Source of the DNA: Vulcanimicrobiota bacterium
Lineage (GTDB): Bacteria > Vulcanimicrobiota > Xenobia > Xenobiales > JADMJV01
Length of the DNA stretch: 64,000 bases
Direction of reading: 5' to 3'
Assembly: GCA_017307785.1 (NCBI GenBank)
Contig: JAFKGI010000038.1
Location: 1 to 64,000 of the forward strand
In this document: one piece after another, positions 8,644 through 17,494 of the stretch
How the letters are laid out: each line of letters begins with the position of its first letter
How positions within the stretch are numbered: the stretch's first letter is position 1
Made by a program: the position numbers and the translations under genes
Notes under the pieces: model-generated
Seen by the model: only the letters and a program-made list of their open reading frames with translations
What the model was told of the DNA's origin: nothing
The model's database searches: none

Positions 8644-9818
8644 CGCTGCGCCTGAAAACCACCCCCTTTCATCCCCGCACCGAAGCCATCATGCAGGCCA
8701 ATCAGTGGCGCCGCTGGGGCGGCTACTCGGTGGCCAGCTCCTATGAGATGACGCACGACCGCGAATATCTGGCTATGCGCAACGCCTGCGCCTTGCTGGA
8801 TGTAAGCGCGCTCTACAAATATGAGATCACCGGTTCCGAGGCCCACACGTTCCTCAACCGACTGGTGACGCGCGATATTTCGCAGATGCAGGTCGGCGGC
8901 ATGGCCTACACCCCCTGGTGTGACAGCCGGGGCAAAGTGGTCGATGACGGCACCATCTGCCGTCTGGATGAAAGCACTTTCCGCCTGACCGCCGCCGACC
9001 CCAGCTTCCACTGGTTGGAAGAGAACGCGGCCGGCTTCGAGGTGGAAATCGAGGACGTCAGTGAGAAGATCGGCACCCTGGCTCTCCAGGGACCCTGTTC
9101 GCGCGACGTGCTGGTGGAGGTTTTCGGCGAAGCCATCCGGGAGCTGCCTTTCTACGGCATCGTTCATTTGGAAGAAGACCTGCAGGTCTCGCGCACCGGC
9201 TACAGCGGCGACCTGGGCTACGAAATCTGGGTTCCGGCCGCGCGCGCGGTGGAAATTTGGGACCGCATCACCGAGGCCGGTAAGCGCTATGCTCTGCAAC
9301 CGGCCGGCATCTGGGCCCTGGACGTGGCCCGCATCGAGGCCGGGCTGATCATGCTGGACGTCGACTACACGCCGGCCAACAAGGCCACCACTCCGGCTCA
9401 AGCCTCCACTCCTTACGAGCTCGGTCTGGGCTGGGCGGTCCACCTCAACAAGCCTCACTTCGTGGGCAAGAAAGCCCTGGCCAAAGAAAAGGCCGAGGGC
9501 TCGGCACTGACGCTGGTGGGATTGGAAATCGACCACCAGGGCCTGGCTCGCGAGCACGAGAAAATCGGCCTGCCGGTGCAGTTCCCCTTCGTGCCCTGGC
9601 GCGAAATCGTGCCCCTCTTCAACGAGCAGGGTCAGGTCGGTTACGCCACCTGCGGCAGCTGGTCACCCACCCTCAAGAAATACCTGGCGCTGGCTCAGGT
9701 CAAGCCGGGCAGCGGCGAGAACTTGAAGATCGATATCATGGTCGACCGCTACCGCATGAACTTTCAGGCCAGGGTGCATAAGCTTCCCTTCTTCAACCCC
9801 CCCAGAAAGCGAGCGTAA
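8640..9818 (+). CDS. GcvT-fold aminomethyltransferase/demethylase family protein
   Basis: 392 residues with the folate-binding GcvT fold: N-terminal FLNRLVTRDI, LALQGPCSRDVL, then RTGYSGDLGYEIWVP, the conserved GcvT motif, and a C-terminal GcvT-C barrel with ELGLGWAVHLNKPHFVGKKAL. Relatives move one-carbon units from methylamines, sarcosine, DMSP or methoxy-aromatics to tetrahydrofolate. It is not a glycine cleavage T protein by context, since no gcvH or gcvP is near. Its place next to FAD oxidoreductases and the formaldehyde dehydrogenase suggests catabolism of a methylated compound. It starts at ATGA, overlapping gloB by 4 bases. Substrate unknown. Confidence 0.82.
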   Translation: MTLRLKTTPFHPRTEAIMQANQWRRWGGYSVASSYEMTHDREYLAMRNACALLDVSALYKYEITGSEAHTFLNRLVTRDISQMQVGGMAYTPWCDSRGKVVDDGTICRLDESTFRLTAADPSFHWLEENAAGFEVEIEDVSEKIGTLALQGPCSRDVLVEVFGEAIRELPFYGIVHLEEDLQVSRTGYSGDLGYEIWVPAARAVEIWDRITEAGKRYALQPAGIWALDVARIEAGLIMLDVDYTPANKATTPAQASTPYELGLGWAVHLNKPHFVGKKALAKEKAEGSALTLVGLEIDHQGLAREHEKIGLPVQFPFVPWREIVPLFNEQGQVGYATCGSWSPTLKKYLALAQVKPGSGENLKIDIMVDRYRMNFQARVHKLPFFNPPRKRA

Positions 9819-9823
9819 CGACC

Positions 9824-11401
9824 GTGAAACACTATGACGCCATCGTCATCGGCGGCGGCCACAACGGATTGGTGCACGCCGCCTATCTGGCCAAGGCAGG
9901 CCGCCAGGTGCTGGTGCTGGAGCGCCGCCACGTGGTGGGCGGAGCCACCATCACCGAGGAAATTTATCCGGGTTACAAGTTCCTCATCGGCTCCTACCTG
10001 ATCAGCCTGTTGCGTCCTCAGGTCATTCAGGAACTGGAGCTGGCCAAACACGGCCTCGAGTTGCTGCCCCTGGAAAGCACGTTGGTGCCCTTGCCCAACG
10101 GCGATTACCTGGCCGACTGGCCCGATCACGACATGACTCGCCGCGAGCTCATGCGTCACAGCCGGCGCGACGCCGAAACCTACGAAGAGTTCTCGCTGAC
10201 CATGCGCCGCCTCAGTCTGGCCATGAAGCCCATGCTCGACCTCTTCCCACCCGACCCCACTTCGCTGGCTCCCAAAGACATCGAGCAGATGGCCCGCATC
10301 CGCGGCGTGCTCGGCAACATGCAGCGCAAAGACTTCCACACCCTGTGTCGTCTGTGCACCATGAGCATCGCCGACTTCCTGGACGAGTGGTTCGAAACTC
10401 AGCCGCTCAAGGCCATCAAGTGCACCTCGGGGATCATCGGCACCTTTATGGGCGTGCGCTCGCCCGGCACCGGCTACGTAGCGCTGCACCATTATCTGGG
10501 TGAAATCGACGGCGTGCGCCGCTCCTGGGCCTTCCCCAAAGGCGGCACCGGTGCGTTCTCGCAGGCTATCGCCAGCGCCGCTCGTTCCTACGGGGCGGAA
10601 ATCATGGAGAACGCTCCCGTCCATCAGGTGCTCATCAAGCACGGCGCCGCCTGCGGCGTGGTGCTCGAAGACGGCCGCGAATTTTACGCCGACCGCATCG
10701 TCTCTAATGCCGATGCCAAACGCACTTTCCTGCAGCTGGTGCCGCGCGAACACCTGCCCTCGGACTTCCTCTGGGATATCGAGCGCTTTCGCACCGCCAG
10801 TCCGGCCTGCAAAGTCAACCTGGCCCTCGACGGACTGCCCACCTTCAGCGCCGTTCCCAAAGGCAGCGAGCAGTTGTTGCGCGGCTCGATTGAAATCGCT
10901 CCCTCGGTCGACTATCTGGAGCAAGCTTACGACGACGCCAAGTATGGCGGCTGGTCGCGCAAGCCGTTCATGGACGCGCTCATTCCCTCGTTGCTCGACC
11001 CGGGCATGGCCCCGCCCGGCCAGCACGTCATGTCACTCTTTGTGGAATACGCCAGCTCCGAACTGGACTGGACCCCCGAGAAGAAAGCGGAGTTCCTGGA
11101 CGTGGTGGTGGACACCCTGGCTGAGTATTCGCCCGACCTCAAGTCCAAAATCATCCACAAGCACATCATGACGCCCCGGGACATCCAGGACATCATCGGC
11201 ATTACCAGCGGCCACATTTTCCACGGCGAGCTGTCGCTGCATCAGCTGCTGTTCCTCAAGCCCTCCCCCCAGTGGGCTCAATACAAAACCCCCGTGCGCC
11301 ACTTGTGGATGTGCGGTTCTTCCACCCATCCCGGCGGATGCATTACCGGGGCTCCGGGACGCAACGCCGCCATGGAACTCCTGAAGGATTGGTCCGCCTG
11401 A
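9824..11401 (+). CDS. FAD-dependent oxidoreductase, phytoene-desaturase/PYROXD2-like
   Basis: 525 residues with an intact N-terminal dinucleotide motif (IVIGGGHNGLVHAAYL), an FAD-contact segment (LERRHVVGGATITEE) and a C-terminal FAD motif (MCGSSTHPGGCITGAPGRNA). This architecture is typical of the phytoene-desaturase-like/PYROXD2 group of flavin amine oxidase-like enzymes. The substrate is unknown; carotenoid genes are absent nearby. It lies 5 bases after the GcvT-like gene and its TGA overlaps the next ATG by one base, and the next gene encodes a related protein. Confidence 0.82.
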   Translation: MKHYDAIVIGGGHNGLVHAAYLAKAGRQVLVLERRHVVGGATITEEIYPGYKFLIGSYLISLLRPQVIQELELAKHGLELLPLESTLVPLPNGDYLADWPDHDMTRRELMRHSRRDAETYEEFSLTMRRLSLAMKPMLDLFPPDPTSLAPKDIEQMARIRGVLGNMQRKDFHTLCRLCTMSIADFLDEWFETQPLKAIKCTSGIIGTFMGVRSPGTGYVALHHYLGEIDGVRRSWAFPKGGTGAFSQAIASAARSYGAEIMENAPVHQVLIKHGAACGVVLEDGREFYADRIVSNADAKRTFLQLVPREHLPSDFLWDIERFRTASPACKVNLALDGLPTFSAVPKGSEQLLRGSIEIAPSVDYLEQAYDDAKYGGWSRKPFMDALIPSLLDPGMAPPGQHVMSLFVEYASSELDWTPEKKAEFLDVVVDTLAEYSPDLKSKIIHKHIMTPRDIQDIIGITSGHIFHGELSLHQLLFLKPSPQWAQYKTPVRHLWMCGSSTHPGGCITGAPGRNAAMELLKDWSA

Positions 11402-12771
11402 TGAAAGTCCTGATCTTAGGTTCTTCCCCCAACGCTTTCGCCGCCGCCTATACTCTGGCAGACGCCGGCCATTGCGTGGAAATGCTCGAGACGGCCAGCG
11501 TGCTGGGCGCGCCTTACGTCACCGTGGATGGAGGAGAAGCCGGCCTGGCTTATCCTCACTTCTGCTCGGTCTTGGCCGAGAAGTGGAATCTGCCGGTGGC
11601 CAACCTGGCTCACACCGGCCGCAGTGCCATTCGAGCCGATGGCAGCTGGCTGCACGTCCGCCGCACCGGGCTGATCGGGGCCACCGAGCGTGATACCAAG
11701 GCCTGGCCGCACTTTATGGAGCTGATGGGCAATGCCGGCGAGCTGCTCTATCACCTCTATTCCAATCCCGAACCTCCCACTTTTCTGGCCGAGGCCTGGC
11801 GCGAGTTGGGTCGTCGTCAGTCCATGGAAGTGCTGCGCTTGCCCTGGATGAGCTTGCGCGATCTGCTCGACGAATGGTTCGAAGATCAGACCCTCAAGGG
11901 AGTGCTGGCCGAAGCCGCCCTGGAGGGCGTGCCCCAGGGGCCGTTCGCGGCCGGCACCGCCTACAGTCTGTTGGGCCGCTGGGCCAACGGTCAGGTGCTC
12001 AACCCCATGACTATGCGCGGTGGCTGCAGCAGCTTCTTTGCGGCTCTCAAGGCCGGACTGGAGGGACGCACCATCCAGCTGTTCCACTACCCCGGCACTC
12101 CCGTGCTGGCTCCCGATCAGCGCAGTCTGGTGGTCGATACCCACGCCTTCGAGTTCGACTATCTGCTGTCGGACAAGGACGCCCGCTGGACCTACACCCA
12201 GCTGGTCAATCCGCGCTTCCTGGAGACCGAGTTCAACAGCGCCATCCGCAACATCCGTGGTCGCGGCGTCTGGCAGCGCGGCCTGGGGACCTGCGCTTAC
12301 CCGCAACATTGGCCGGAAGAGGCTCGCCTCGATCTGATCCACTGGGAACCCGGGCTGGTGCGTCTGGAAAAAGCCTGGGACCGCATCAAGCGCAATCTCG
12401 ACGTGGAGGAAGGGCCGCTGCAGCTGTGCTGGCCCGGCTTGTTGGATGACAGCCGACCCGCCGACCTGGTGCAGGAAACCTTCGGTTACGGCAGCGGCTG
12501 GATGGCCGCCGAAACCGGCCAGGCCCACCTGGACGTACAGAACCGTAAGTATTTTACGCCGGTGGACTATGAACGCGACTGGCAGTTCACCCAGGGGCAT
12601 CTCTTTGGAGCCGAGCGCGACCTGTCCCAGTCCTTCTTCCTACGCCCGATCCCGGACTACGAGCCGCCGCTGGAAAATCTGGACCTGTGCGGCAGCGCCC
12701 TGCACCCGGCCAACCACACCGGTCGTTCCGGTCACTGGAAAGCTCTGGAGCTTATTCGCCGACAGCCGTAA
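11401..12771 (+). CDS. PYROXD2-like oxidoreductase paralogue with degenerate FAD motif
   Basis: 456 residues, clearly related to the preceding gene: LLDEWFEDQTLKGVL matches its FLDEWFETQPLKAIK, and the C-terminal CGSALHPANHTG aligns with CGSSTHPGGCITG. The N-terminal glycine motif is altered: ILGSSPNAFAAAY replaces GGGHNGLVHAAY, and the C-terminal GAPGRN motif is lost. It probably binds FAD weakly or not at all and may be a non-catalytic partner of the upstream enzyme. I use the ATG at 11401, which overlaps the upstream stop; the frame is open further upstream but that is coding for the preceding gene. The 3' end overlaps the convergent gene by 20 bases. Confidence 0.75.
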   Translation: MKVLILGSSPNAFAAAYTLADAGHCVEMLETASVLGAPYVTVDGGEAGLAYPHFCSVLAEKWNLPVANLAHTGRSAIRADGSWLHVRRTGLIGATERDTKAWPHFMELMGNAGELLYHLYSNPEPPTFLAEAWRELGRRQSMEVLRLPWMSLRDLLDEWFEDQTLKGVLAEAALEGVPQGPFAAGTAYSLLGRWANGQVLNPMTMRGGCSSFFAALKAGLEGRTIQLFHYPGTPVLAPDQRSLVVDTHAFEFDYLLSDKDARWTYTQLVNPRFLETEFNSAIRNIRGRGVWQRGLGTCAYPQHWPEEARLDLIHWEPGLVRLEKAWDRIKRNLDVEEGPLQLCWPGLLDDSRPADLVQETFGYGSGWMAAETGQAHLDVQNRKYFTPVDYERDWQFTQGHLFGAERDLSQSFFLRPIPDYEPPLENLDLCGSALHPANHTGRSGHWKALELIRRQP

Positions 12772-13453
12772 CGGTGAACTGGCAGTTCTGGTCGCTCCAC
12801 ACGCCCGGAGTGACCATCTGAATGGTCCAGACCGGGCAGCCACTGACGCTCGGGGGTCCGCTCACCCCCGCCAGGAAGTGATGTTGCATGGCGTTGACGG
12901 TTACCGTCGGCGGGTGCTTGAACGGGGGATTGAAGGTCAGGTTGAAGTAGCCGGTCGTCCCGGTGTGCGAGCAGAGAATCGAGGAGTCCCCGCTCAGGCG
13001 AGAGGCACTGGTGCCGTCGAAGCTGGTCGAGCGTACGTTGGGGCTGGCCGAGGCCGCGCCCGCATCTCCCAGGGGTTTTTTGCATGAGCCATCAGCAAAA
13101 AGCACATAACTTCCCTGACCCGTTTGATACATCCCCACCGGCACATTGGGAGAGCCTTGCGGCTTGCTGTTGTCTCGAGTGACCGTCGGCGGTGGATCCT
13201 CGCCAGCGGGAATGGCCACGCATTGGGCCAGGGTCGAGACCACCGTGTCGGGAGTTTCGACCTTGCTGATGTGCCCGTCAGCCCAGAGAATAAAGCTGCC
13301 CCTCTGGTTCTTGTAGCTGCTGATGGCCACCTGAGGCGAACCGAAAACGTCCTGAGAAGCCGCTTCGGCCTGATTGGGTCGGGTCTTGAGATTCTGCCCC
13401 AGTAGGACCGACAACAAGATCACGGTGCTCAACTGCCAGACGGATAGTCTCAT
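12752..13453 (-). CDS. Exported/anchored repeat protein, function unknown
   Basis: About 233 residues. The N-terminus (MRLSVWQLSTVILLSVLLGQ) is a signal anchor or signal peptide. Two related segments follow: GSFILWADGHISKV and GSYVLFADGSCKKP, each preceded by SP-V-(A/P) and a Tyr-containing strand, suggesting a duplicated beta unit. The C-terminal part is beta-rich (TGYFNLTFNPPFKHPPTVTV) with several cysteines that could form disulphides. An upstream GTG at 13474 would add 7 residues; I prefer the ATG at 13453 because it starts the hydrophobic segment. Family not recognised. Confidence 0.6.
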   Translation of the reverse strand: MRLSVWQLSTVILLSVLLGQNLKTRPNQAEAASQDVFGSPQVAISSYKNQRGSFILWADGHISKVETPDTVVSTLAQCVAIPAGEDPPPTVTRDNSKPQGSPNVPVGMYQTGQGSYVLFADGSCKKPLGDAGAASASPNVRSTSFDGTSASRLSGDSSILCSHTGTTGYFNLTFNPPFKHPPTVTVNAMQHHFLAGVSGPPSVSGCPVWTIQMVTPGVWSDQNCQFTVTAVGE

Positions 13454-13509
13454 CTTCGGAGAATTCCCACCCACCAGGAATCTTCCCTGGTTTGAATAAA
13501 TTTCGGCGG

Positions 13510-14133
13510 ATGAAAATTCTTCACGCCGTTCTTTTTCTGACCTTGACCCTGACGGGCCTGGCCCAGGATCCCAATCAGCTGCTTTCCAATCCGAAGCTCA
13601 AGGCTTACAACTGGAAATCGCAGATTCAGATCGCCGTTTCCGGTCAGGTGAAGACCACAGTCGTGCAGCAGATTACCTGGACTCCCACGGGCGAGCAGCA
13701 GCGGCTGGAACTAAGCCGCACCAACGCCGAGCAGAAAAAACCGCTCATCCCCATGCGCCGCTTGCTGGCCAAACGCAAGGCGACAAAATCTAAGGAATGG
13801 TTCCAGGGTCTGCAACAGCAACTGGCTCGCTATCAAAAGCTTCCCGATCTGAAAGGCAAGACCAGTATGGACATGGCCAACGGGCAGGCGGTTCTCAGCG
13901 CCCAGGATGTGGTTCAGTCTGGAGACAAACTGACGGTTTTCGTCGACCCTAAGACGCGCCAACCGCTACAGGGCGAAGTGGTGACTCAGTATGACGACAG
14001 CGACGTCAAAATTCACCTGACCTTCAGCCCGCTGGAGCCCGGCCTCTCGACGGTCACCAAAACGGTCTGTGAAGTACCCGAACACGACGTGACCATCACC
14101 GTCACGAACTCCGGCTATTCCAAGGGGACTTAA
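13510..14133 (+). CDS. Exported protein, function unknown
   Basis: 207 residues with a clear Sec signal peptide (MKILHAVLFLTLTLTGLAQ). The mature part is beta-rich and basic with a Lys/Arg/Gln-rich helix near the middle (SKEWFQGLQQQLARYQK) and a VFVDPKTRQPLQGEV segment reminiscent of outer-membrane lipoprotein-sorting or beta-barrel chaperone-like folds; that is only a resemblance. I chose ATG 13510 because it begins the signal peptide. An upstream TTG at 13492 has AGGA 12 bases before it and would add 6 residues. The divergent gap carries an imperfect palindrome (CCAGGAA-TC-TTCCCTGG). Confidence 0.6.
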   Translation: MKILHAVLFLTLTLTGLAQDPNQLLSNPKLKAYNWKSQIQIAVSGQVKTTVVQQITWTPTGEQQRLELSRTNAEQKKPLIPMRRLLAKRKATKSKEWFQGLQQQLARYQKLPDLKGKTSMDMANGQAVLSAQDVVQSGDKLTVFVDPKTRQPLQGEVVTQYDDSDVKIHLTFSPLEPGLSTVTKTVCEVPEHDVTITVTNSGYSKGT

Positions 14134-14514
14134 TCAGTCGACCGGGTGCATGTAAATGACCTGGGAAGTGGCGCTTAAGTAGCGGACTTCGACCATTGCC
14201 TGCTTGCGCAGGCTACCCGGGGCCAGGTGGGTCTGGGCACCGATGCGCAGATTGTGCTTGCGGTTCTTTTTCGGCTCGACTACCGAGACCGTGTGCCGGT
14301 TGAAGGATTCGACCCGAGCCTGCACCACCACTTCGTGCTTGGAAGCGGGCCAGTAGGGCACCAGCAGGGGCAGAATGAACAGGCAGCCCAGCAGTTGCGA
14401 GGCTCTCGATTGGCGAGCGAACAGCAGGTAGAGCACCCCCACGGGGAGGGACGCAAAAGCCCAGATCTGCAGCAGCAGATGGCCTAGATATCCTTGGGGA
14501 GTGTTGTGATGCAT
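14134..14514 (-). CDS. Small membrane protein, function unknown
   Basis: 126 residues with two predicted transmembrane helices near the N-terminus (LLLQIWAFASLPVGVLYLLFA and LLGCLFILPLLVPYW), followed by a soluble beta-rich tail (VVVQARVESFN, MVEVRYLSATSQVIY). It begins 10 bases after the SulP-carbonic anhydrase stop codon and is probably co-transcribed with it. Its stop lies immediately beside the end of the convergent exported-protein gene. The family is not recognised, so any role in anion transport is only guilt by association. Confidence 0.6.
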   Translation of the reverse strand: MHHNTPQGYLGHLLLQIWAFASLPVGVLYLLFARQSRASQLLGCLFILPLLVPYWPASKHEVVVQARVESFNRHTVSVVEPKKNRKHNLRIGAQTHLAPGSLRKQAMVEVRYLSATSQVIYMHPVD

Positions 14515-14524
14515 AGGAACTCCG

Positions 14525-16729
14525 CTAGTTTTGAGCCACGGGGGCTTTCTTCTGGAAGTCGTATTCGTAATGGAAAACCGGATGCAAATCGTCCTGCAGA
14601 TTGACGTCCGCCTTCAGGTCTTTGATCTTGCCGGTGGCCAGGTCGTAGACCCAACCGTGCACGCGGGGGATTCCCAGCTTCTGAATGGACTTCTGCACCA
14701 CCGGGGTTTTCAGAATCTGGCGCACCTGGGCCAGCACGTGCAGTTCGATGATGCGACGTTCTTTCTGGTCGGCGTCCGCGATCAAGGCTAGCTCGGCCTG
14801 ATGCTCGTCCACGACCTTCTTGATGGGGTGGACCCAGTTGTCGATCAGGCCGAACGATTGCGAACTAAGAGCCGCGCGCACACCGCCGCAGCCATAGTGA
14901 CCGCACACGATGATGTGCGGCACCACCAGGTGTTCGACGCTGTACTGCAGCACCGACATCAGGTTCATATCGTGCAGGGAGACCACGTTGGCGATGTTGC
15001 GATGGACGAAAAGTTTGCCTGCTTCCGTACGGGTGATGACCTCGGCGGGTACGCGGCTGTCGCTGCAGCCGATGAAGAGGAAGGTGGGCTTCTGGCCGAT
15101 GGCCATGCGCTCGAAATACTGAGGGTCTTCCTTCTGGCATTCTTCCACCCAGGCCTGATTGTTGCTTAACAGGGTCTCGTATTCGGCCTGCATGGCCGCC
15201 ATCTGTTTCTCCGAAAAGCTCTCCATGAGCGAAATTCCTCCAAAGATGATCTCGATGTTCTTATGAGCGGCCTGTGCCTTGAAGAGTTCCAGCAGGTCGA
15301 GCACGTCGTGGTCGATGGTGCGTGCTTCACTGCCGTCAATCTCCAGGACACTACCGGCCGGTACCGCCTCGAGCACGCTGGACAAGCGCACTTTGTGGAA
15401 GAAGGTGACTTCTTGATGAAGCTTGATCTGCGTAATCAAGCCGCTTTTGTGGACGGTGAAGCCCTTGGCCACATGCAGGTTGCGCAGAATGAAGAAAGCC
15501 GACACCACGGTGCCGATGCAGATGCCGATCAGCAAGTCGGTGAAGAGGATAGCCAGCACGGTGACTACGTAGGGCACCAGCTGGCTCCAACCGCGCTTGC
15601 TCATCTCTTTCAAATTCTTGGGGTGGGCCATCTTGATGCCCACGTGCACCAGTACCGCCGCCAGCGCGGCCAGCGGAATCGCGTTGATACCGTTGCGCAA
15701 GCCCAGACAGGCAACCAGAATCCAGGCGCCATGCAGAATGGCCGAACGCTTGCTGGTGGCGCCGGCGGCCAGGTTGACCGAGCCGCGCACGATGACGGCC
15801 GTGATCGGCAGGCCGCCCAGCAGTCCGCTGATGATGTTGCCGATGCCCTGGGCCAGCAACTCGGCATTGGGAGGGGTGCGGCGATTCTGCGGGTCGAGAC
15901 GGTCCAGGGCCTCGACCGAGAGCAGGCTTTCCACGCTGGCCACCAGGGCGATGGTCAGGGCGACCAGGTAGACCTGCGGGTTGCTCAGTGCGCCCCAGTT
16001 CGGGTGCACAAAGTTGTCGGGGCGCAACTCCGGAATCTTGACCAGGTGCTTGCCGGCCACGCGCAGTCCGGGGCCCAGCACCTGGTTGCCCAGCACGGCC
16101 ACTCCGACCGCCACCAGCGAACCCGGGATGATGGGAAAACGTTTGGCCATCTTCCAGTCCCAGAAGTAGAGCAGAGCCAGACTGGAAAGGCCGATGGTGA
16201 ACGCACCCGGTTCCAAGGACGCGAAGGCCAGCCCGATCATGCGAAAGGTATTGAGACCCTGAGACCCGCCACTTTCAATGTCCTTATCGGTGTCGAAAAA
16301 CTCTTCTACACCAAACGACTCTTTGTCGAAGCCGACCAGGTGTGGGAACTGCTTCATGATCAGGATCAGGCCGATGGCCGAGAGCATTCCCTTGATGACC
16401 GGTGATGGGAACAGGCGGGACAGGCCGCCGACGCGCATCTTACCGAACAGGACCTGGAGGACGCCGGCTAGCACCACCGCCGTCAGGAACACGTCGAAGT
16501 CCTTGAGAGTGGCGATGGCCGCCAGAACGATGGTGGTCAGGCCGGCGGCGGGACCGCTGACGGCCAGGTGAGACTTGCTGAAAGAGCCGATCACCAGGCC
16601 GCCGACGATGCCGGCAATCAGGCCGGAGATCAGGGGCGTACCGGAGGCGTGGGCGATGCCGAGGCACAGCGGGATGGCGACCAATCCTACGGCGATACTC
16701 GAGGCAATGTCTTTTTTCAGGTTGGCCAT
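14525..16729 (-). CDS. SulP-family anion transporter fused to a beta-carbonic anhydrase
   Basis: 734 residues in three parts. Residues 1-430 are a SulP/SLC26 membrane domain (IPLCLGIAHASGTPLISGL, GSFSKSHLAVSGPAAG). About 430-530 are a STAS domain (VLEIDGSEARTIDHDVLDLLE). About 540-720 are a beta-class carbonic anhydrase with zinc-site motifs CSDSRVP near residue 555 and HYGCGG near residue 612. This gene fusion is a known type; the enzyme interconverts CO2 and bicarbonate next to the transport path, so bicarbonate uptake is the likely role. It precedes a small membrane protein by 10 bases. No regulatory site is seen. Confidence 0.9.
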   Translation of the reverse strand: MANLKKDIASSIAVGLVAIPLCLGIAHASGTPLISGLIAGIVGGLVIGSFSKSHLAVSGPAAGLTTIVLAAIATLKDFDVFLTAVVLAGVLQVLFGKMRVGGLSRLFPSPVIKGMLSAIGLILIMKQFPHLVGFDKESFGVEEFFDTDKDIESGGSQGLNTFRMIGLAFASLEPGAFTIGLSSLALLYFWDWKMAKRFPIIPGSLVAVGVAVLGNQVLGPGLRVAGKHLVKIPELRPDNFVHPNWGALSNPQVYLVALTIALVASVESLLSVEALDRLDPQNRRTPPNAELLAQGIGNIISGLLGGLPITAVIVRGSVNLAAGATSKRSAILHGAWILVACLGLRNGINAIPLAALAAVLVHVGIKMAHPKNLKEMSKRGWSQLVPYVVTVLAILFTDLLIGICIGTVVSAFFILRNLHVAKGFTVHKSGLITQIKLHQEVTFFHKVRLSSVLEAVPAGSVLEIDGSEARTIDHDVLDLLELFKAQAAHKNIEIIFGGISLMESFSEKQMAAMQAEYETLLSNNQAWVEECQKEDPQYFERMAIGQKPTFLFIGCSDSRVPAEVITRTEAGKLFVHRNIANVVSLHDMNLMSVLQYSVEHLVVPHIIVCGHYGCGGVRAALSSQSFGLIDNWVHPIKKVVDEHQAELALIADADQKERRIIELHVLAQVRQILKTPVVQKSIQKLGIPRVHGWVYDLATGKIKDLKADVNLQDDLHPVFHYEYDFQKKAPVAQN

Positions 16730-16836
16730 CCGGCGGTCTCCTTGCCAATTCCGTAGGTTCAGGTTTTATCAAGGCAGTATACAGAAAACTTGATCCTGTT
16801 CGCAATCCCGCGAACCGATCTGAATAGGGCCGGAGC

Positions 16837-17487
16837 CTAGCGGGTGGCCTCGAGTTTGCGTCTCTTGTCGGCGAAAGCCCAGCTGCAAATGGGGCAGCTG
16901 TCGGGTTTGTGGCTGCGGGCCGGACAGTATTGGCGCCCAAAAAAGATGATCTGCAGGTGCAGCTTGTTCCAGGAGTCCCTGGGAAAGAGCGCCATCAAGT
17001 CGCGCTCGGTTTGCTCCACGTTTTTGGCTTCCGACAGGCCCCAACGCCAGGCCAGGCGATGAATGTGGGTGTCCACCGGAAAAGCCGGCACGTCAAAAGC
17101 CTGTGCCATCACCACCGAGGCCGTTTTGTGGCCTACCCCCGGCAAGGCTTCCAGATCGGGTAAATTGGCCGGCACCTCGCCTCCGTGGCGCTCGACCAGC
17201 AGCTTGCTCATGGCCACCACGTTTCTGGATTTGCCCGGGGCCAGGCCCAGGGGGCGGATGATCTCCAGGACCTGGTCGGAGGTGCGGGTGGCCATGATGG
17301 CGGCCGAGGGCCCCAGTTGGAAGAGCGCGGGGGTGACCTCGTTCACTTTCTTGTCGGTCGTCTGGGCGGACAGTAAGACGGCAACCAGCAGCGTGTAGGG
17401 GTCACGGTGGTCCAGAGCCGGCCCGACGGTGGGGAAGAACTCTTCGAGTTGCTGATGGATGCGCTGAGCGCGAGCTTTCTTGGTCAC
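16837..17487 (-). CDS. nth: Endonuclease III (DNA glycosylase/AP lyase)
   Basis: Base-excision repair enzyme that removes oxidised pyrimidines. It has the helix-hairpin-helix LPGVGHKTAS with the catalytic lysine at 121, and the catalytic aspartate at 139 in PVDTHIHR. At the C-terminus the iron-sulphur loop is atypical: C188, C198 and C201 are present (CPARSHKPDSCPIC) but the classical four-cysteine spacing (x6, x2, x5) is not kept; H193 might substitute. 216 residues is normal. It follows the small membrane protein by 7 bases, so it is in an operon with that gene and the GGDEF-EAL gene. Confidence 0.9.
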   Translation of the reverse strand: MTKKARAQRIHQQLEEFFPTVGPALDHRDPYTLLVAVLLSAQTTDKKVNEVTPALFQLGPSAAIMATRTSDQVLEIIRPLGLAPGKSRNVVAMSKLLVERHGGEVPANLPDLEALPGVGHKTASVVMAQAFDVPAFPVDTHIHRLAWRWGLSEAKNVEQTERDLMALFPRDSWNKLHLQIIFFGRQYCPARSHKPDSCPICSWAFADKRRKLEATR

Positions 17488-17494
17488 CGAGCGG

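Noticed and set aside
8640..9818. Glycine cleavage T protein (gcvT)
   Set aside because: The fold matches, but no gcvH or gcvP is nearby and the operon is formaldehyde-linked, so a demethylase-like role fits better.
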